Assembly (NCBI GenBank): GCA_003265435.1
Contig: NOXC01000003.1
Span: 236,904 to 300,903, forward strand
DNA: 64,000 nucleotides
From: Cellvibrionaceae bacterium AOL6
GTDB taxonomy: Bacteria; Pseudomonadota; Gammaproteobacteria; Pseudomonadales; Cellvibrionaceae
Direction of reading: 5' to 3'
Part shown: positions 9,894 through 22,097 of the stretch, one piece after another
How positions within the stretch are numbered: position 1 is the first letter of the stretch
Layout of the letters: each line of letters starts with the position of its first letter
Notes under the pieces: generated by a model
What the model saw: the letters and a program-made list of their open reading frames with translations, nothing else
Told to the model about the DNA's origin: nothing
The model's database searches: none
Program-made: the position numbers and the translations under genes

Positions 9894-10760
9894 ATGAACG
9901 ACGAACCTCCGAGTAGCCTGTCGGGCGCGGACCACGACTCCCGCCCCTGGCTGTCGCGACTTTTCTCTGGCAAGGGCCACATCCCCCGCTCGCGACAGGA
10001 GCTCCTGCAACTGATCAAGTATGCCGCCCAAAACGAGGTGGTGGACGAAGAAGCCCTGCACATTATTGAGGGCGCGCTGGACGTTGCACATCAGCAAGTA
10101 CGCGAAATCATGGTGGCCAAGGCACAGATGGTCTGTGTCCACTCGGACGAAAAGCCGGAAGAATTCTTACCTCGCGTCATCGAATCCGGACACTCCCGCT
10201 TTCCCGTCATCGGCGACACCGGCGACGATGTAAAAGGCATTCTGCTTGCGAAAGACCTGTTACCACTGATCCTGAAAGGCACCACCGACTTCGATCTGGA
10301 AAAAGTCCTGCGCCCCGCGAACATCATTCCCGAGAGCAAGCGTCTGAACATCCTGCTCAAAGAGTTTCGCGAAAATCGCTACCACATGGCGATGGTGATC
10401 GACGAATATGGTGGCATTTCCGGGCTGATCACCATTGAAGACATCCTCGAAGAAATCGTAGGCGACATCGAAGACGAAACCGATGAGGACGACGATGAGG
10501 ATTTTATCCGTCAGGTCGCCGAGAATGACTACATCCTCAAAGCGCTGACTCCCATTGAAGACTTTAACGCGCACTTTAAGCAGAGTTTCAGCGACGAAGC
10601 CTTCGATACCATCGGCGGCCTCGTGATGCAGGCCTTCGGACACGTCCCGAAACGCAACGAAAAAGTGAACATAGGCGATTTTTCCTTCCGGGTTTTGTAC
10701 TCGGATAACCGTAAAATCCATTTGTTGCGCGTTTCCTACCACCCCACACAAGAAAGCTGA
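9894..10760 (+). CDS. corC: CorC/YbeX CBS-domain protein
   Basis: 288-residue cytoplasmic protein with two CBS domains (about residues 65-190; VIESGHSRFPVIGD and FRENRYHMAMVIDEYGG) and a C-terminal transporter-associated CorC_HlyC domain (about 205-285). An acidic run (DEDDDED) links them. CorC/YbeX proteins are linked to magnesium/cobalt efflux and to ribosome biogenesis. The lnt ATG follows two bases after the stop, so translational coupling is likely. Confidence 0.94.
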   Translation: MNDEPPSSLSGADHDSRPWLSRLFSGKGHIPRSRQELLQLIKYAAQNEVVDEEALHIIEGALDVAHQQVREIMVAKAQMVCVHSDEKPEEFLPRVIESGHSRFPVIGDTGDDVKGILLAKDLLPLILKGTTDFDLEKVLRPANIIPESKRLNILLKEFRENRYHMAMVIDEYGGISGLITIEDILEEIVGDIEDETDEDDDEDFIRQVAENDYILKALTPIEDFNAHFKQSFSDEAFDTIGGLVMQAFGHVPKRNEKVNIGDFSFRVLYSDNRKIHLLRVSYHPTQES

Positions 10761-10762
10761 TC

Positions 10763-12361
10763 ATGGGTGCCGACGCTCTCTGGCGCGTCCCCGGCTGGCG
10801 CGGGGAACTGACTGCCCTGCTCGCCGGGGTCTTGATTCCACTGTCACTGGCGCCCTACAGCGGCTGGCCGCTGAGCCTCGCGGCATCGGCTGCACTGGCG
10901 ATTACGCTCAATGGCTGCAGCGGATGGCGAAGCTTCTTCCGCGCCTTCCTTTTCGGTATTGGCGCCTACGGGGCGGGCGTGTCGTGGATTTACGTCAGTA
11001 TTCACGATTTTGGTTTCACCGGGGCGGCGCTCGCAACGGTAATGACCGCCGTGTTCGTCCTGTTTATCGCCCTGTTGTTTGCCCTGCCTTTTTACCTGTT
11101 TGGACGCTGGCTCAACCAAAGCCGCCTGGGCTTCGTGCTGGGGTTTCCTGCGATATGGGTACTAGGGGAATGGCTGCGCAGCTGGTTGTTTACCGGCTTT
11201 CCGTGGCTCTACGCGGGTTATGCACACGGAGACAACTGGCTCACCGGCTGGGCGCCCGTCGGCGGCGTCTTCCTGCTCTCCTTTTTTTCGATTCTCAGCG
11301 CCACGCTGATTTGTCACTTAGCATCACTGACCGGATTGTGGGGGCCCAAACCCCAACACCTGCAGCGACGTGATTGGACACTCAACGCACTCGCTGTCGC
11401 AGCGTTGTTGATGATTTGGGTCGGCGGCGTGGCGCTCAGCCACATACGTTGGACCCAGGCCGAGGGCCCGCGCCAACGCGTCGCCATCATCCAGCCGAAT
11501 ATCCCTCTGGAACTGAAGTGGAATAGCTTTTACCACCCCGACATCGTCGACGCACTCGAACGCGATGCCAGCGACAACTGGGATGCCGACATTCAGGTCT
11601 GGCCGGAAGCCGCCATACCGTATCTCTTCCACAGTGCGCAGTTTTTCATACAGGACATCGACACACGCGCACGCGCCGCCGGCACCAATGTGTTCTCTGG
11701 TGTTCTCTACGATGACGTGCAAAAGCCTGAGGTCTACAACAGCATTATCGGTATGGGGCTCGCGGATGGCGTCTACTTCAAGCAAAAGCTCGTCCCCTTC
11801 GGCGAGTACGTGCCTTTCGAGGCTCAACTCCGGGGCTTGATTGAGTTCTTCGATCTGCCCAACTCGGTGATCCGCGTCGGCCCCTATCGGCGCGACGCCC
11901 TGCAGGCCAGCTACCCCGATGGCGCGCGCTACGGTGTCGCCGCGTTTATTTGCTACGAGGTGGTGTACCCCGACTTTGTTGCGCGCAACAGCCGCAATGC
12001 CTCGCTGTTGTTAACGATCAGCAACGATGCCTGGTTCGGCGATTCCATCGGACCGGTGCAACACTTTGATATGGCACGTTTCCGCGCACTGGAGACACAA
12101 AAGCCACTGATACGGGCAACGAACACGGGCATCAGCGCCATCTTCGATGCCAATGGAGACATCGTTGAAGTGGGCGGGCAGTTCCAGCGCGAAGTCATTC
12201 GGGGAACCGTTCAGGCGCGTTCCGGTCTCACTCCCTATGTGCGATTCGGATCTATGCCCCTGCTCTTGTTATGCTTGGTCATCGTTCTCGGGGTTGGCCT
12301 GTTGAATCGACGCATGACGCGCACCCCATCGCCAAGTTCATCGGAAGAGCCACCATGCTGA
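10763..12361 (+). CDS. lnt: Apolipoprotein N-acyltransferase
   Basis: Integral inner-membrane enzyme that adds the third acyl chain to the N-terminal Cys of lipoproteins. About 210 residues of membrane helices are followed by a periplasmic nitrilase domain with catalytic Glu282 (VWPEAAIPY), the Lys region FKQKLVPFGEY, and Cys397 (AFICYEVVYPDF); a last membrane helix lies near residue 500. The length, 532, is normal. It overlaps the start of the downstream lipoprotein gene by seven bases; that neighbour, lptE and rlpA in this window would be substrates. Confidence 0.96.
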   Translation: MGADALWRVPGWRGELTALLAGVLIPLSLAPYSGWPLSLAASAALAITLNGCSGWRSFFRAFLFGIGAYGAGVSWIYVSIHDFGFTGAALATVMTAVFVLFIALLFALPFYLFGRWLNQSRLGFVLGFPAIWVLGEWLRSWLFTGFPWLYAGYAHGDNWLTGWAPVGGVFLLSFFSILSATLICHLASLTGLWGPKPQHLQRRDWTLNALAVAALLMIWVGGVALSHIRWTQAEGPRQRVAIIQPNIPLELKWNSFYHPDIVDALERDASDNWDADIQVWPEAAIPYLFHSAQFFIQDIDTRARAAGTNVFSGVLYDDVQKPEVYNSIIGMGLADGVYFKQKLVPFGEYVPFEAQLRGLIEFFDLPNSVIRVGPYRRDALQASYPDGARYGVAAFICYEVVYPDFVARNSRNASLLLTISNDAWFGDSIGPVQHFDMARFRALETQKPLIRATNTGISAIFDANGDIVEVGGQFQREVIRGTVQARSGLTPYVRFGSMPLLLLCLVIVLGVGLLNRRMTRTPSPSSSEEPPC

Positions 12362-13218
12362 GACAACGCAAACGCTACGCACACTGGATCGTACTTGCTA
12401 TCGCAGCCCTGCTCGTCACAAGCTGCTCGGTGCGCATGAGCTACCCCTTCCTCGACAATTTAATGGGCTGGGAGCTCGGGCGTTATGTGTCGCTCAATAG
12501 CGAACAAAAGCGCATGGCGAGCGACACCTTCGATGAATTTCACGAATGGCACCGCTACACCCAGCTGCCCCGGTATGCGGATTATCTTGAATCTCTTAAA
12601 AAGGGCATGCTCGACAAACCCGTTAGTCCAGAATACCTGCACGCGGAGAGTGACGTTCTGCAGGACATGCTCGATGACGCGATGGCGCATCTACTACCCG
12701 GGCTGACCGAGATCGCCGCCACCCTCGACGACGATCAAATACACGAAATTCGGAAAAAATTACAAAAAGACCGCGAGGAATATCGCGAAGACTACCTCGA
12801 CGATAAGCCTGAGAAGATTCAAAAACGCCGTATTCGAGAAATCACCCGATTAATTGGCGGTTTTTTTGGCCGCTTCAGCGACGAGCAGACAACACGGATG
12901 GAAACCTGGGAATCCTCACTGCAAGCGCACGCGCCACTCATGCTCGGCCAACAGGAGATCTGGGAACAGGACTTTGTGAAAGCCATGGCCTATCGCGACG
13001 ACAAGGCTGAACTGCAAAAACGCCTCAAGGCCCTCATGCTGTACCGCACAGACAACTGGGACCCGGAGCTGCAAGAACGACTGGACTACAATCAGGAGCA
13101 AACCTTTATCATGCTCGCCGACCTGTTCAACAGCCAGAGCCCGGAACAGGAAAAGAAAATGATTAAAAAATTTGATCAGTATATTCGTGACTTCCGTGCA
13201 CTTTCCAAGCGCGACTGA
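12355..13218 (+). CDS. DUF6279-type lipoprotein
   Basis: Predicted lipoprotein of 287 residues: basic N-terminus (MLRQRKRYAH), hydrophobic stretch and lipobox LVTSC with the Cys near residue 23. The rest is helical and highly charged (for example RKKLQKDREEYREDYLDD). It resembles DUF6279 proteins found after lnt in Pseudomonas-like genomes; no function is known. The ATG at 12355 lies inside the end of lnt and follows a GGAAG ribosome site; a longer in-frame start at 12271 would bury the signal peptide and is unlikely. Confidence 0.8.
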   Translation: MLRQRKRYAHWIVLAIAALLVTSCSVRMSYPFLDNLMGWELGRYVSLNSEQKRMASDTFDEFHEWHRYTQLPRYADYLESLKKGMLDKPVSPEYLHAESDVLQDMLDDAMAHLLPGLTEIAATLDDDQIHEIRKKLQKDREEYREDYLDDKPEKIQKRRIREITRLIGGFFGRFSDEQTTRMETWESSLQAHAPLMLGQQEIWEQDFVKAMAYRDDKAELQKRLKALMLYRTDNWDPELQERLDYNQEQTFIMLADLFNSQSPEQEKKMIKKFDQYIRDFRALSKRD

Positions 13219-13391
13219 CAAGGCCGCGTGCCCCTCATCCTGACATGTTGGAACGGGCTTTGCTCACACTTTAAACAAAAAGCAGGCACGCGCCAGTAGT
13301 CAAAATGCCGACGCCACGCTATCACTAAAGGATGGCAGCACACCGTAGATCGCTGCCTTGGTGACAACACACTATACTGACCTTAACAAAC

Positions 13392-14771
13392 ATGACGCGG
13401 AACGAACCGCACGATAACTTTATGCCTAAGCCCGACTCACGTATTTTGCAGCGCTTACGCCTTTCTGTACTGATGAGCCTCAGTGTGATTTGCCTGTCCC
13501 AGACTGCCCGTGGCAGCGAGCAGGAAATTGGCATTGAAGATGAACTCCCGAGTGCTGCTGCGACGCCGTCACCGACACCCTCCGTACAGAGCACCACTCT
13601 GCCCAAAGCAGAAAATATTGATTTAAGCCAGCCGGTAGAAGCCGAGCCCGTCGCCGTCAGCAGCGCCGAACCGGAGTCCACACCGTCGCAAGCCCCGGCC
13701 CCTATAGCAACGCCTGAACCCCTGGAACCTGAAAGCCTAGTGCTGCTTGGCAGCCAGATCACACGCGGTACAACGGCTAGACTGAGCTGGTCCCCCGACC
13801 AGAGCTTTGAAGGCATTGAGACTCCAACCCCCGTGTTGGTGGCACACGGCAGTAAGCCCGGCCCCACTCTGTGCATCACCGCCGCCCTGCACGGCGATGA
13901 ATTGAACGGCATCGAGATCGCTCGCAAAGTGATGTACGGCATTGATGCCGCCGAATTGCGCGGCACAGTGATCGCCGTCCCCATTGTCAACTTGCAGGGC
14001 TTCAGACGCAGCTCACGCTACCTGACTGACCGCCGGGATTTGAACCGGTTTTTCCCGGGCAACCCCAGTGGCAGCTCCGCCTCTCGCATTGCCCACTCGT
14101 TCTTCAATGAGGTAATTGTCCACTGTGACCGCCTTGTCGACTTGCACACGGGCTCCTTCTACCGCACCAATTTGCCCCAGCTTCGCGCGAATTTGCTCAA
14201 GCCGGAGGTCGTTGCGTTGACTCAAGCCTTCGACGCGATTGCCGTGCTGCACAGTGAGGGGGCGGTAGGCACACTGCGCCGCGCTGCCGTGGATGCGGGT
14301 ATCCCCGCGGTCACACTCGAAGCCGGCGGTCCGATGGAACTCAATGAAACCTATGTCGACCAGGGCGTAAAGGCAGTGAACACCCTGCTCGATAAAATGG
14401 AAATGCTGGACACCATCAGCTTTTGGGGTACGCCTCAACCGACCTATTACAGCTCACTGTGGGTACGCGCCAATCAAGGTGGCATTCTGTTCAGTGACAT
14501 CAAGCTCGGTGCCCGCGTGCGCAAAGGCGATTTACTCGGCAAGGTCACCGACCCGATTACGAATATTCGCTCGATCATTGTGTCACCAGTGAATGGCAGA
14601 GTCATTGGTATGGCGGTGAATCAGGTTGTCCTGCCGGGCTTTGCCGCCTACCACATCGGGATTGACCCAACGAAGGAAAACGCCGATCTGGACGCATCCA
14701 TGTCGGTGATGATGAATGGCCCACAGGATAACGACGAAGAGGAAGAAGCGGGCGTCGACGAGTTCGATTGA
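13392..14771 (+). CDS. Exported succinylglutamate desuccinylase/aspartoacylase-family hydrolase
   Basis: Up to 459 residues. A basic, hydrophobic N-terminal segment (LRLSVLMSLSVICLSQTARG) looks like a signal peptide, followed by a Pro/Glu/Ala-rich linker of about 80 residues and then a zinc-carboxypeptidase-like AstE/AspA domain. Probable metal ligands are in ALHGDELNG (His, Glu) and VDLHTGS (His), with the catalytic Glu in VTLEAGGP. A C-terminal lipoyl-like half (residues about 345-430) and an acidic tail follow. An ATG at 13422 is an equally good start; neither has a clear ribosome site. Cytosolic AstE or AspA act on succinylglutamate or N-acetylaspartate, but an exported form likely cleaves something else, perhaps an envelope amide. 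Not DoeB of the ectoine operon: it is exported and 33 kb away. Confidence 0.75.
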   Translation: MTRNEPHDNFMPKPDSRILQRLRLSVLMSLSVICLSQTARGSEQEIGIEDELPSAAATPSPTPSVQSTTLPKAENIDLSQPVEAEPVAVSSAEPESTPSQAPAPIATPEPLEPESLVLLGSQITRGTTARLSWSPDQSFEGIETPTPVLVAHGSKPGPTLCITAALHGDELNGIEIARKVMYGIDAAELRGTVIAVPIVNLQGFRRSSRYLTDRRDLNRFFPGNPSGSSASRIAHSFFNEVIVHCDRLVDLHTGSFYRTNLPQLRANLLKPEVVALTQAFDAIAVLHSEGAVGTLRRAAVDAGIPAVTLEAGGPMELNETYVDQGVKAVNTLLDKMEMLDTISFWGTPQPTYYSSLWVRANQGGILFSDIKLGARVRKGDLLGKVTDPITNIRSIIVSPVNGRVIGMAVNQVVLPGFAAYHIGIDPTKENADLDASMSVMMNGPQDNDEEEEAGVDEFD

Positions 14772-14803
14772 TCGCCCGCGTGTTTTTATTGGGCCTGTTG
14801 GCC

Positions 14804-15736
14804 CTAGCCGAGGCGCATCCAGGCCTCAAGATCCTGCCGATGCCAGGTCTGAATAATGCTGAGGCCCTCACCGACGACATCCCAATACACTTCGATGACA
14901 TCCGTTGCCATATTAAACAGCTGATGCGCAATCTCGCGCCCGCCTTTGCCGAGAAAGACAGCCGATTCGACGGTGTTTAAAAACTGCAGCAGATGCAGTT
15001 CATTTTGTTTTATTTGTGCGAGCCCCGGCATCAGTTCACTGAACTCGCCTTGCAGCTTCTCCGCTTGACTGCGAATCTTCTCGGACTGTGAGCGCAGGCT
15101 GCTCACCCAATACCGCACCTTGCGCTCATCGAGCCCCTCCAGCGAATTGATCGCGGCACTGTACGCAGCGGTTCCCCGTATCCGGGCGACCTGCTCGATC
15201 AGCGAGGGCAGATCCTTGCCAACAAAGGCAAGGATTTCGATTTGCTGAAACATGCGCTGTTGCGTAAACGCGCCTTGCTGCGGCACGAGGCTGTTTTTCT
15301 CCAGCGGCGCCACTAGAGGCACCTCCAGCTTCTTGGCGAGACTCGCAATCATCGCCAGCAACTGCTCAATGAAATGCGAGTGCAACTCAAAGTTATCGTT
15401 GAGGTTGTCGCCTTCCCAATTACTGCGAATGGTGGCCCAGGCCAAGCTGAGGTTTTCCTTATCGCGATCGCTCAGCAATTGGTTGGCTCGCGCAAAGGCT
15501 TCCAGAGTTGCCAAGCGGCGCTCCAATTGGTGTTGCAGGCTTTGAAACTCACTCTGAAAATCGGTGTTCCCGGCCAGCATCCCCATGCTGATCCCGCGAT
15601 GACGCTGCACCGCTTTCATCAATTGATTCAACTGGCCGACGAGCAGGAGGCAGTCTTCTCGAGCCAGAAAAAGCCGGGAAAACTGATCGAAGTCGTGGAC
15701 GAGAGGCTTATTGTCCATGGTGGCAGATTGGTTCAT
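14804..15736 (-). CDS. NIT-like helical protein without output domain
   Basis: 310-residue, almost wholly helical protein with no signal peptide, membrane helix or recognised output domain. The segment KAVQRHRGISMGMLAG resembles the Q-R-x-R-G-x-S core of nitrate/nitrite-sensing (NIT) domains, and a second similar stretch (QVARIRGTAAYSAA) lies at about residue 195, suggesting two related helical halves. NIT domains normally sit outside the membrane in sensor kinases or inside cytosolic antiterminators; here the domain stands alone. Convergent with the AstE/AspA-like gene, 32 bases apart. Function unassigned. Confidence 0.6.
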   Translation of the reverse strand: MNQSATMDNKPLVHDFDQFSRLFLAREDCLLLVGQLNQLMKAVQRHRGISMGMLAGNTDFQSEFQSLQHQLERRLATLEAFARANQLLSDRDKENLSLAWATIRSNWEGDNLNDNFELHSHFIEQLLAMIASLAKKLEVPLVAPLEKNSLVPQQGAFTQQRMFQQIEILAFVGKDLPSLIEQVARIRGTAAYSAAINSLEGLDERKVRYWVSSLRSQSEKIRSQAEKLQGEFSELMPGLAQIKQNELHLLQFLNTVESAVFLGKGGREIAHQLFNMATDVIEVYWDVVGEGLSIIQTWHRQDLEAWMRLG

Positions 15737-18640
<2,904 letters not shown>

Positions 18641-18641
<1 letters not shown>

Positions 18642-19126
18642 TGCGTGCAGCCGCGGCACTCGGTGCCGCTCTGATGCTCCTCAGTGCCTGTGGCTGGCAA
18701 CTGCGTGGCGGCGTACCGGAGTCCACCTACACTGGCGGACTCACAGCATTGAATGTGGTGACGGAAAACCGCAGCAATCCGTTTTTCCGTGCATTCAGTG
18801 GTGCCCTGACCCGCTATGCGATCGAAGATCGCGACGATGCCGAGCTGACCCTGCAACTGTCTCGCGAGCGCCAGGAACGCCAGCCGCTGACTTACGGCAG
18901 CACCGGTGTACCTGCGCAATATCAACTGATTCTCGAAGTGCAATATCAAGTCAGTCGCGACGGTGAGCTCCTGATCCCGCAGCGCCGCATCAACACGCGC
19001 CGCACCTACGACTTCGACCCCGACCTGATTATCGCGAAAGACCGGGAGCAGGAAGAATTACTCGCAGAAATGCGTGAAGAACTCGCGGACCGCATCTTTG
19101 CCGCCATCGTCCGTATGGAGCAATAA
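18641..19126 (+). CDS. lptE: LPS-assembly lipoprotein LptE
   Basis: Outer-membrane lipoprotein that plugs LptD for lipopolysaccharide insertion. Signal peptide MRAAAALGAALMLLSAC ends in the lipobox LLSAC, followed by GWQLRGG, which is the family start. 161 residues from the ATG at 18641 that shares a base with the leuS stop; a TTG directly before it is an alternative. Position between leuS and holA is the conserved one. Confidence 0.94.
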
Positions 19127-19131
19127 GCACC

Positions 19132-20181
19132 GTGGCTGCCGTTAAGCCGGAACAGCTGGGCGCGCAGCTCAAGCGCGGTCTGAAACCGGTCTATGTGGTG
19201 ACAGGAGACGAGCCTTTGCTGGTTCAGGAGGCCTGCGACCAAATACGTCGCGTTGCCCGAGAACAAGGTTACAGCCAGCACGAGATCCATCACGCAGAGG
19301 CGGGCTTCAATTGGGACAACCTGCTGATGAGCGCGAATGCCCTGTCCCTGTTCGCCGAAAAGAAAATCCTCGATGTGCGCATCCGCAACGGCAAACCCGG
19401 CGACGCCGGGGGCAAAGCGCTGAAACAATACTGTACTGCGCCGCCAGAAGACACCTTGCTGCTGCTGGTGCTACCCAAGCTCGATAAGCGTCAGCGAAAC
19501 ACCGCCTGGTTTAAGGCGGTCGATGCCGCTGCAGACGTGATCAGCCTTTGGCCCATACACGCCGAGCAACTCCCTCGCTGGATTGAGCAACGCATGAATG
19601 CCGCCGGCCTGCGCGCAGACGATGAAGCCATCGGCATTCTCTGCGCAAAAATCGAAGGTAACCTGCTCGCCGCCGTGCAGGAAATCGAAAAGCTCAAACT
19701 GCTTAGTGAAGATACGTATATTGATGCCAGTACGATGGCCTCTGTGGTCATGGACTCTGCGCGATACAACGTGTTCGATCTGGTCGATAAGGCGCTTCTG
19801 GGCGATGCCCGCGCGGCGGTGACCTGCCTGAGCGGCCTGCGCGCCGAAGGCAATGCCGCCCCGGTTATTCTGTGGGCCCTGGTCAACCAGGTACGTCAAC
19901 TCGCGCAATTGCGCGAAGCGACCGACCGCGGCCGCCCCTTTGATGGGGCCTACAATGCGCTGCGCCTGCGCCGAGATAAGCAGCGCCTGCAACAGATGGC
20001 CCATCAGCGCTTGAACGGCGCACGACTGCATTGGCTACTGCGCCAGTGTGCGCTCGCGGACAGGCAAATCAAGGGGCTGGACAGCGGAGATGAATGGAAT
20101 ACGCTGCTGGACGTGACCTTGGGGCTGGCAGGCATAGAAGCGTTGAACCGACGCTCGCTCAAACTCGCACTGAACGGCTGA
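19132..20181 (+). CDS. holA: DNA polymerase III delta subunit
   Basis: Clamp-loader delta subunit of the replicase. 349 residues with the family start VKPEQLGAQL, the VVTGDEPLLVQEA segment, and the conserved alpha-helical C-terminal domain (LSGLRAEGNAAPVILWALVN). The start is GTG five bases after the lptE stop. Third gene of leuS-lptE-holA; nadD, which follows holA in E. coli, is here 12 kb away on the other strand. Confidence 0.95.
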   Translation: MAAVKPEQLGAQLKRGLKPVYVVTGDEPLLVQEACDQIRRVAREQGYSQHEIHHAEAGFNWDNLLMSANALSLFAEKKILDVRIRNGKPGDAGGKALKQYCTAPPEDTLLLLVLPKLDKRQRNTAWFKAVDAAADVISLWPIHAEQLPRWIEQRMNAAGLRADDEAIGILCAKIEGNLLAAVQEIEKLKLLSEDTYIDASTMASVVMDSARYNVFDLVDKALLGDARAAVTCLSGLRAEGNAAPVILWALVNQVRQLAQLREATDRGRPFDGAYNALRLRRDKQRLQQMAHQRLNGARLHWLLRQCALADRQIKGLDSGDEWNTLLDVTLGLAGIEALNRRSLKLALNG

Positions 20182-20210
20182 GCACAGGCCGCCCAAGCGC
20201 CGTCTCAACC

Positions 20211-21986
20211 TCACACCAATAATCGCACACCTGAACTGCTGACCACCATGCGCTGGGGGTTCCTCACCAGCTCCAGCAGGGCCGCTTCGGTCAGAGGCCG
20301 GGAATAGTAAAAGCCCTGTACCTGATCACAGTGATGATCCATCAGCCACTGCGCCTGATTCATGCGTTCCACGCCTTCAGCGATCACTTGTAGGGTCATG
20401 TTGTGTGCAAGATCGATAATCGACTTGGCGATGGCCGCGTCGGCTTCGTTGGTGTCGATGTCGTGAATAAAGCTGCGGTCGATTTTCAGTTTATTGATTG
20501 GAAATCGCTTGAGATAAGCCAAGGACGAATAGCCCGTACCAAAGTCATCAATCGCGAGCGACACGCCCATATTGGCGAACGCATTCAATAGCTCAATGGT
20601 CTCCGCTGCATTCTCCATCGCCGTACTCTCGGTCAACTCCAGCTCCAGGTACTCTGGAGAGAGGCGACTCTGCAACAGTGTTTTGACGATGGTCTGCTCA
20701 AAGTGCTCCTGCCGAAACTGCCGCGACGACAAGTTCACCGCGACCTTGCCAAGGTGGATGCCCTGAGACATCCACGCCTGAAAGCGCTGACACGCTTCAA
20801 GTAAAACCCAGTCTCCAAGCGGCTCGATCAACCCGGTTTCTTCGGCCAATGGGATGAACTCGCCAGGGGAGATCATGCCTCGCTCGGGATGCTCCCAACG
20901 CACCAATGCTTCGACGCCCGCAATCAGGCGTGACTGCAGATCGACCTGAGGCTGAAAGTGCAGACACAGATCCCCGTTGTCGATGGCCTTGCGCAGGTCG
21001 TTTTCGAGCAGCAGGTAATTGACGGCCGTATCGGTCATCGCCTGCACATAAAACTGAGTGCGATTCTTGCCCTGCGCCTTGGCTTTATACATCGCCAAAT
21101 CGGCGTGTTTGAGCAACTGATCGATGCTATCCCCGTCCTTCGGGTAGAGCGCCACGCCAATACTCGCGGTGCAGGCCACCTCGTGGCCACTGACATCGAT
21201 GGGTTTGGACAGGTTGCTGAGGAGTTTTTCGGTGATGGAGACAATGTCTTCCGCTTGCGCGATGTTTTCCAGAATTACGACAAATTCATCGCCGCCGAGC
21301 CGCGCCACGGTGTCCGTATCCCGCAGGGCATCTCCGAGGCGCTGCGCAATCTGCTTCAGGAAGTAATCGCCTGCGTCATGGCCCAGACTGTCGTTGATGT
21401 TTTTAAAGCGATCCAGGTCGATCAACAACAGGGCGATGCTGCTCTGATGCCGCTTACTGCGTGACAGGCTCTTGTGAGCACGATCATAGAACAGCGAGCG
21501 ATTGGCGAGGCCGGTAAGCGGGTCGTGAAAACTGAGGTAATTGAGCTGGCTCTTTTGTTCGAGCTGCGTTTCGTTCTGGGCGCGTCGCTGGCCACTGACA
21601 TCGCTGGCGGCCGTCAACACCCAGCGCTGGCCTTCGCCCTCGAATACCCAGTGTTGTACATCGTAAAGGTGCACTTGCCCGTCGCGGTGTTGAACGCTCA
21701 TCTCCCAGCGGGTCAGGTCTTCCTGCAAGACCAGCTCGTGCAAGGGCGCGCTAAAGCGCTGGCGAATAAAAGGCGGGAATAAGGCGTCAATATGTTGAAT
21801 TGGCTCGGGCTCTTCGGATACGCCACTCAGCATGCGGTGATTGGGGCTGAACAGCAGCACCTGGCCCTGCTCATCGACAACGGAGACGAGGCTGGGTTGG
21901 CTCTGCAAGAGCGTATCAAGCAGATCAACCGCGCCAAACCCGGAAGCCAGTAAATCAGACAGCTGTGACTGCAACAACGACGGCAA
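20211..21986 (-). CDS. Cytosolic PAS-GGDEF-EAL cyclic-di-GMP protein
   Basis: 591 residues: a PAS-like sensor at about 20-130, a GGDEF domain (RLGGDEFVVI) and an EAL domain (GVEALVRW, VNLSSRQF, ELTEST, DDFGTGYSSL, KIDRSFI, IAEGVE). Both active sites look intact, so it could make and degrade cyclic di-GMP. There is no membrane segment. The start is a TTG with GAGG upstream; in-frame ATGs are absent nearby. Convergent with holA, 29 bases apart, and transcribed alone toward it. Confidence 0.92.
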   Translation of the reverse strand: MPSLLQSQLSDLLASGFGAVDLLDTLLQSQPSLVSVVDEQGQVLLFSPNHRMLSGVSEEPEPIQHIDALFPPFIRQRFSAPLHELVLQEDLTRWEMSVQHRDGQVHLYDVQHWVFEGEGQRWVLTAASDVSGQRRAQNETQLEQKSQLNYLSFHDPLTGLANRSLFYDRAHKSLSRSKRHQSSIALLLIDLDRFKNINDSLGHDAGDYFLKQIAQRLGDALRDTDTVARLGGDEFVVILENIAQAEDIVSITEKLLSNLSKPIDVSGHEVACTASIGVALYPKDGDSIDQLLKHADLAMYKAKAQGKNRTQFYVQAMTDTAVNYLLLENDLRKAIDNGDLCLHFQPQVDLQSRLIAGVEALVRWEHPERGMISPGEFIPLAEETGLIEPLGDWVLLEACQRFQAWMSQGIHLGKVAVNLSSRQFRQEHFEQTIVKTLLQSRLSPEYLELELTESTAMENAAETIELLNAFANMGVSLAIDDFGTGYSSLAYLKRFPINKLKIDRSFIHDIDTNEADAAIAKSIIDLAHNMTLQVIAEGVERMNQAQWLMDHHCDQVQGFYYSRPLTEAALLELVRNPQRMVVSSSGVRLLV

Positions 21987-22097
21987 GGGAAAGCGCCTCT
22001 AATTATCGAATTAAGCAAACCTTTGCGTAAATATAGATGAATCGGCGCCAGTTGGCGCTGTTCCCAGGACAAATCGACCTAAAAACAGCCTACCTTA

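Noticed and set aside
13392..14771. AstE/AspA-like gene as the missing doeB of the ectoine operon
   Set aside because: It is exported, has a long linker, and lies 33 kb from the operon next to housekeeping genes.
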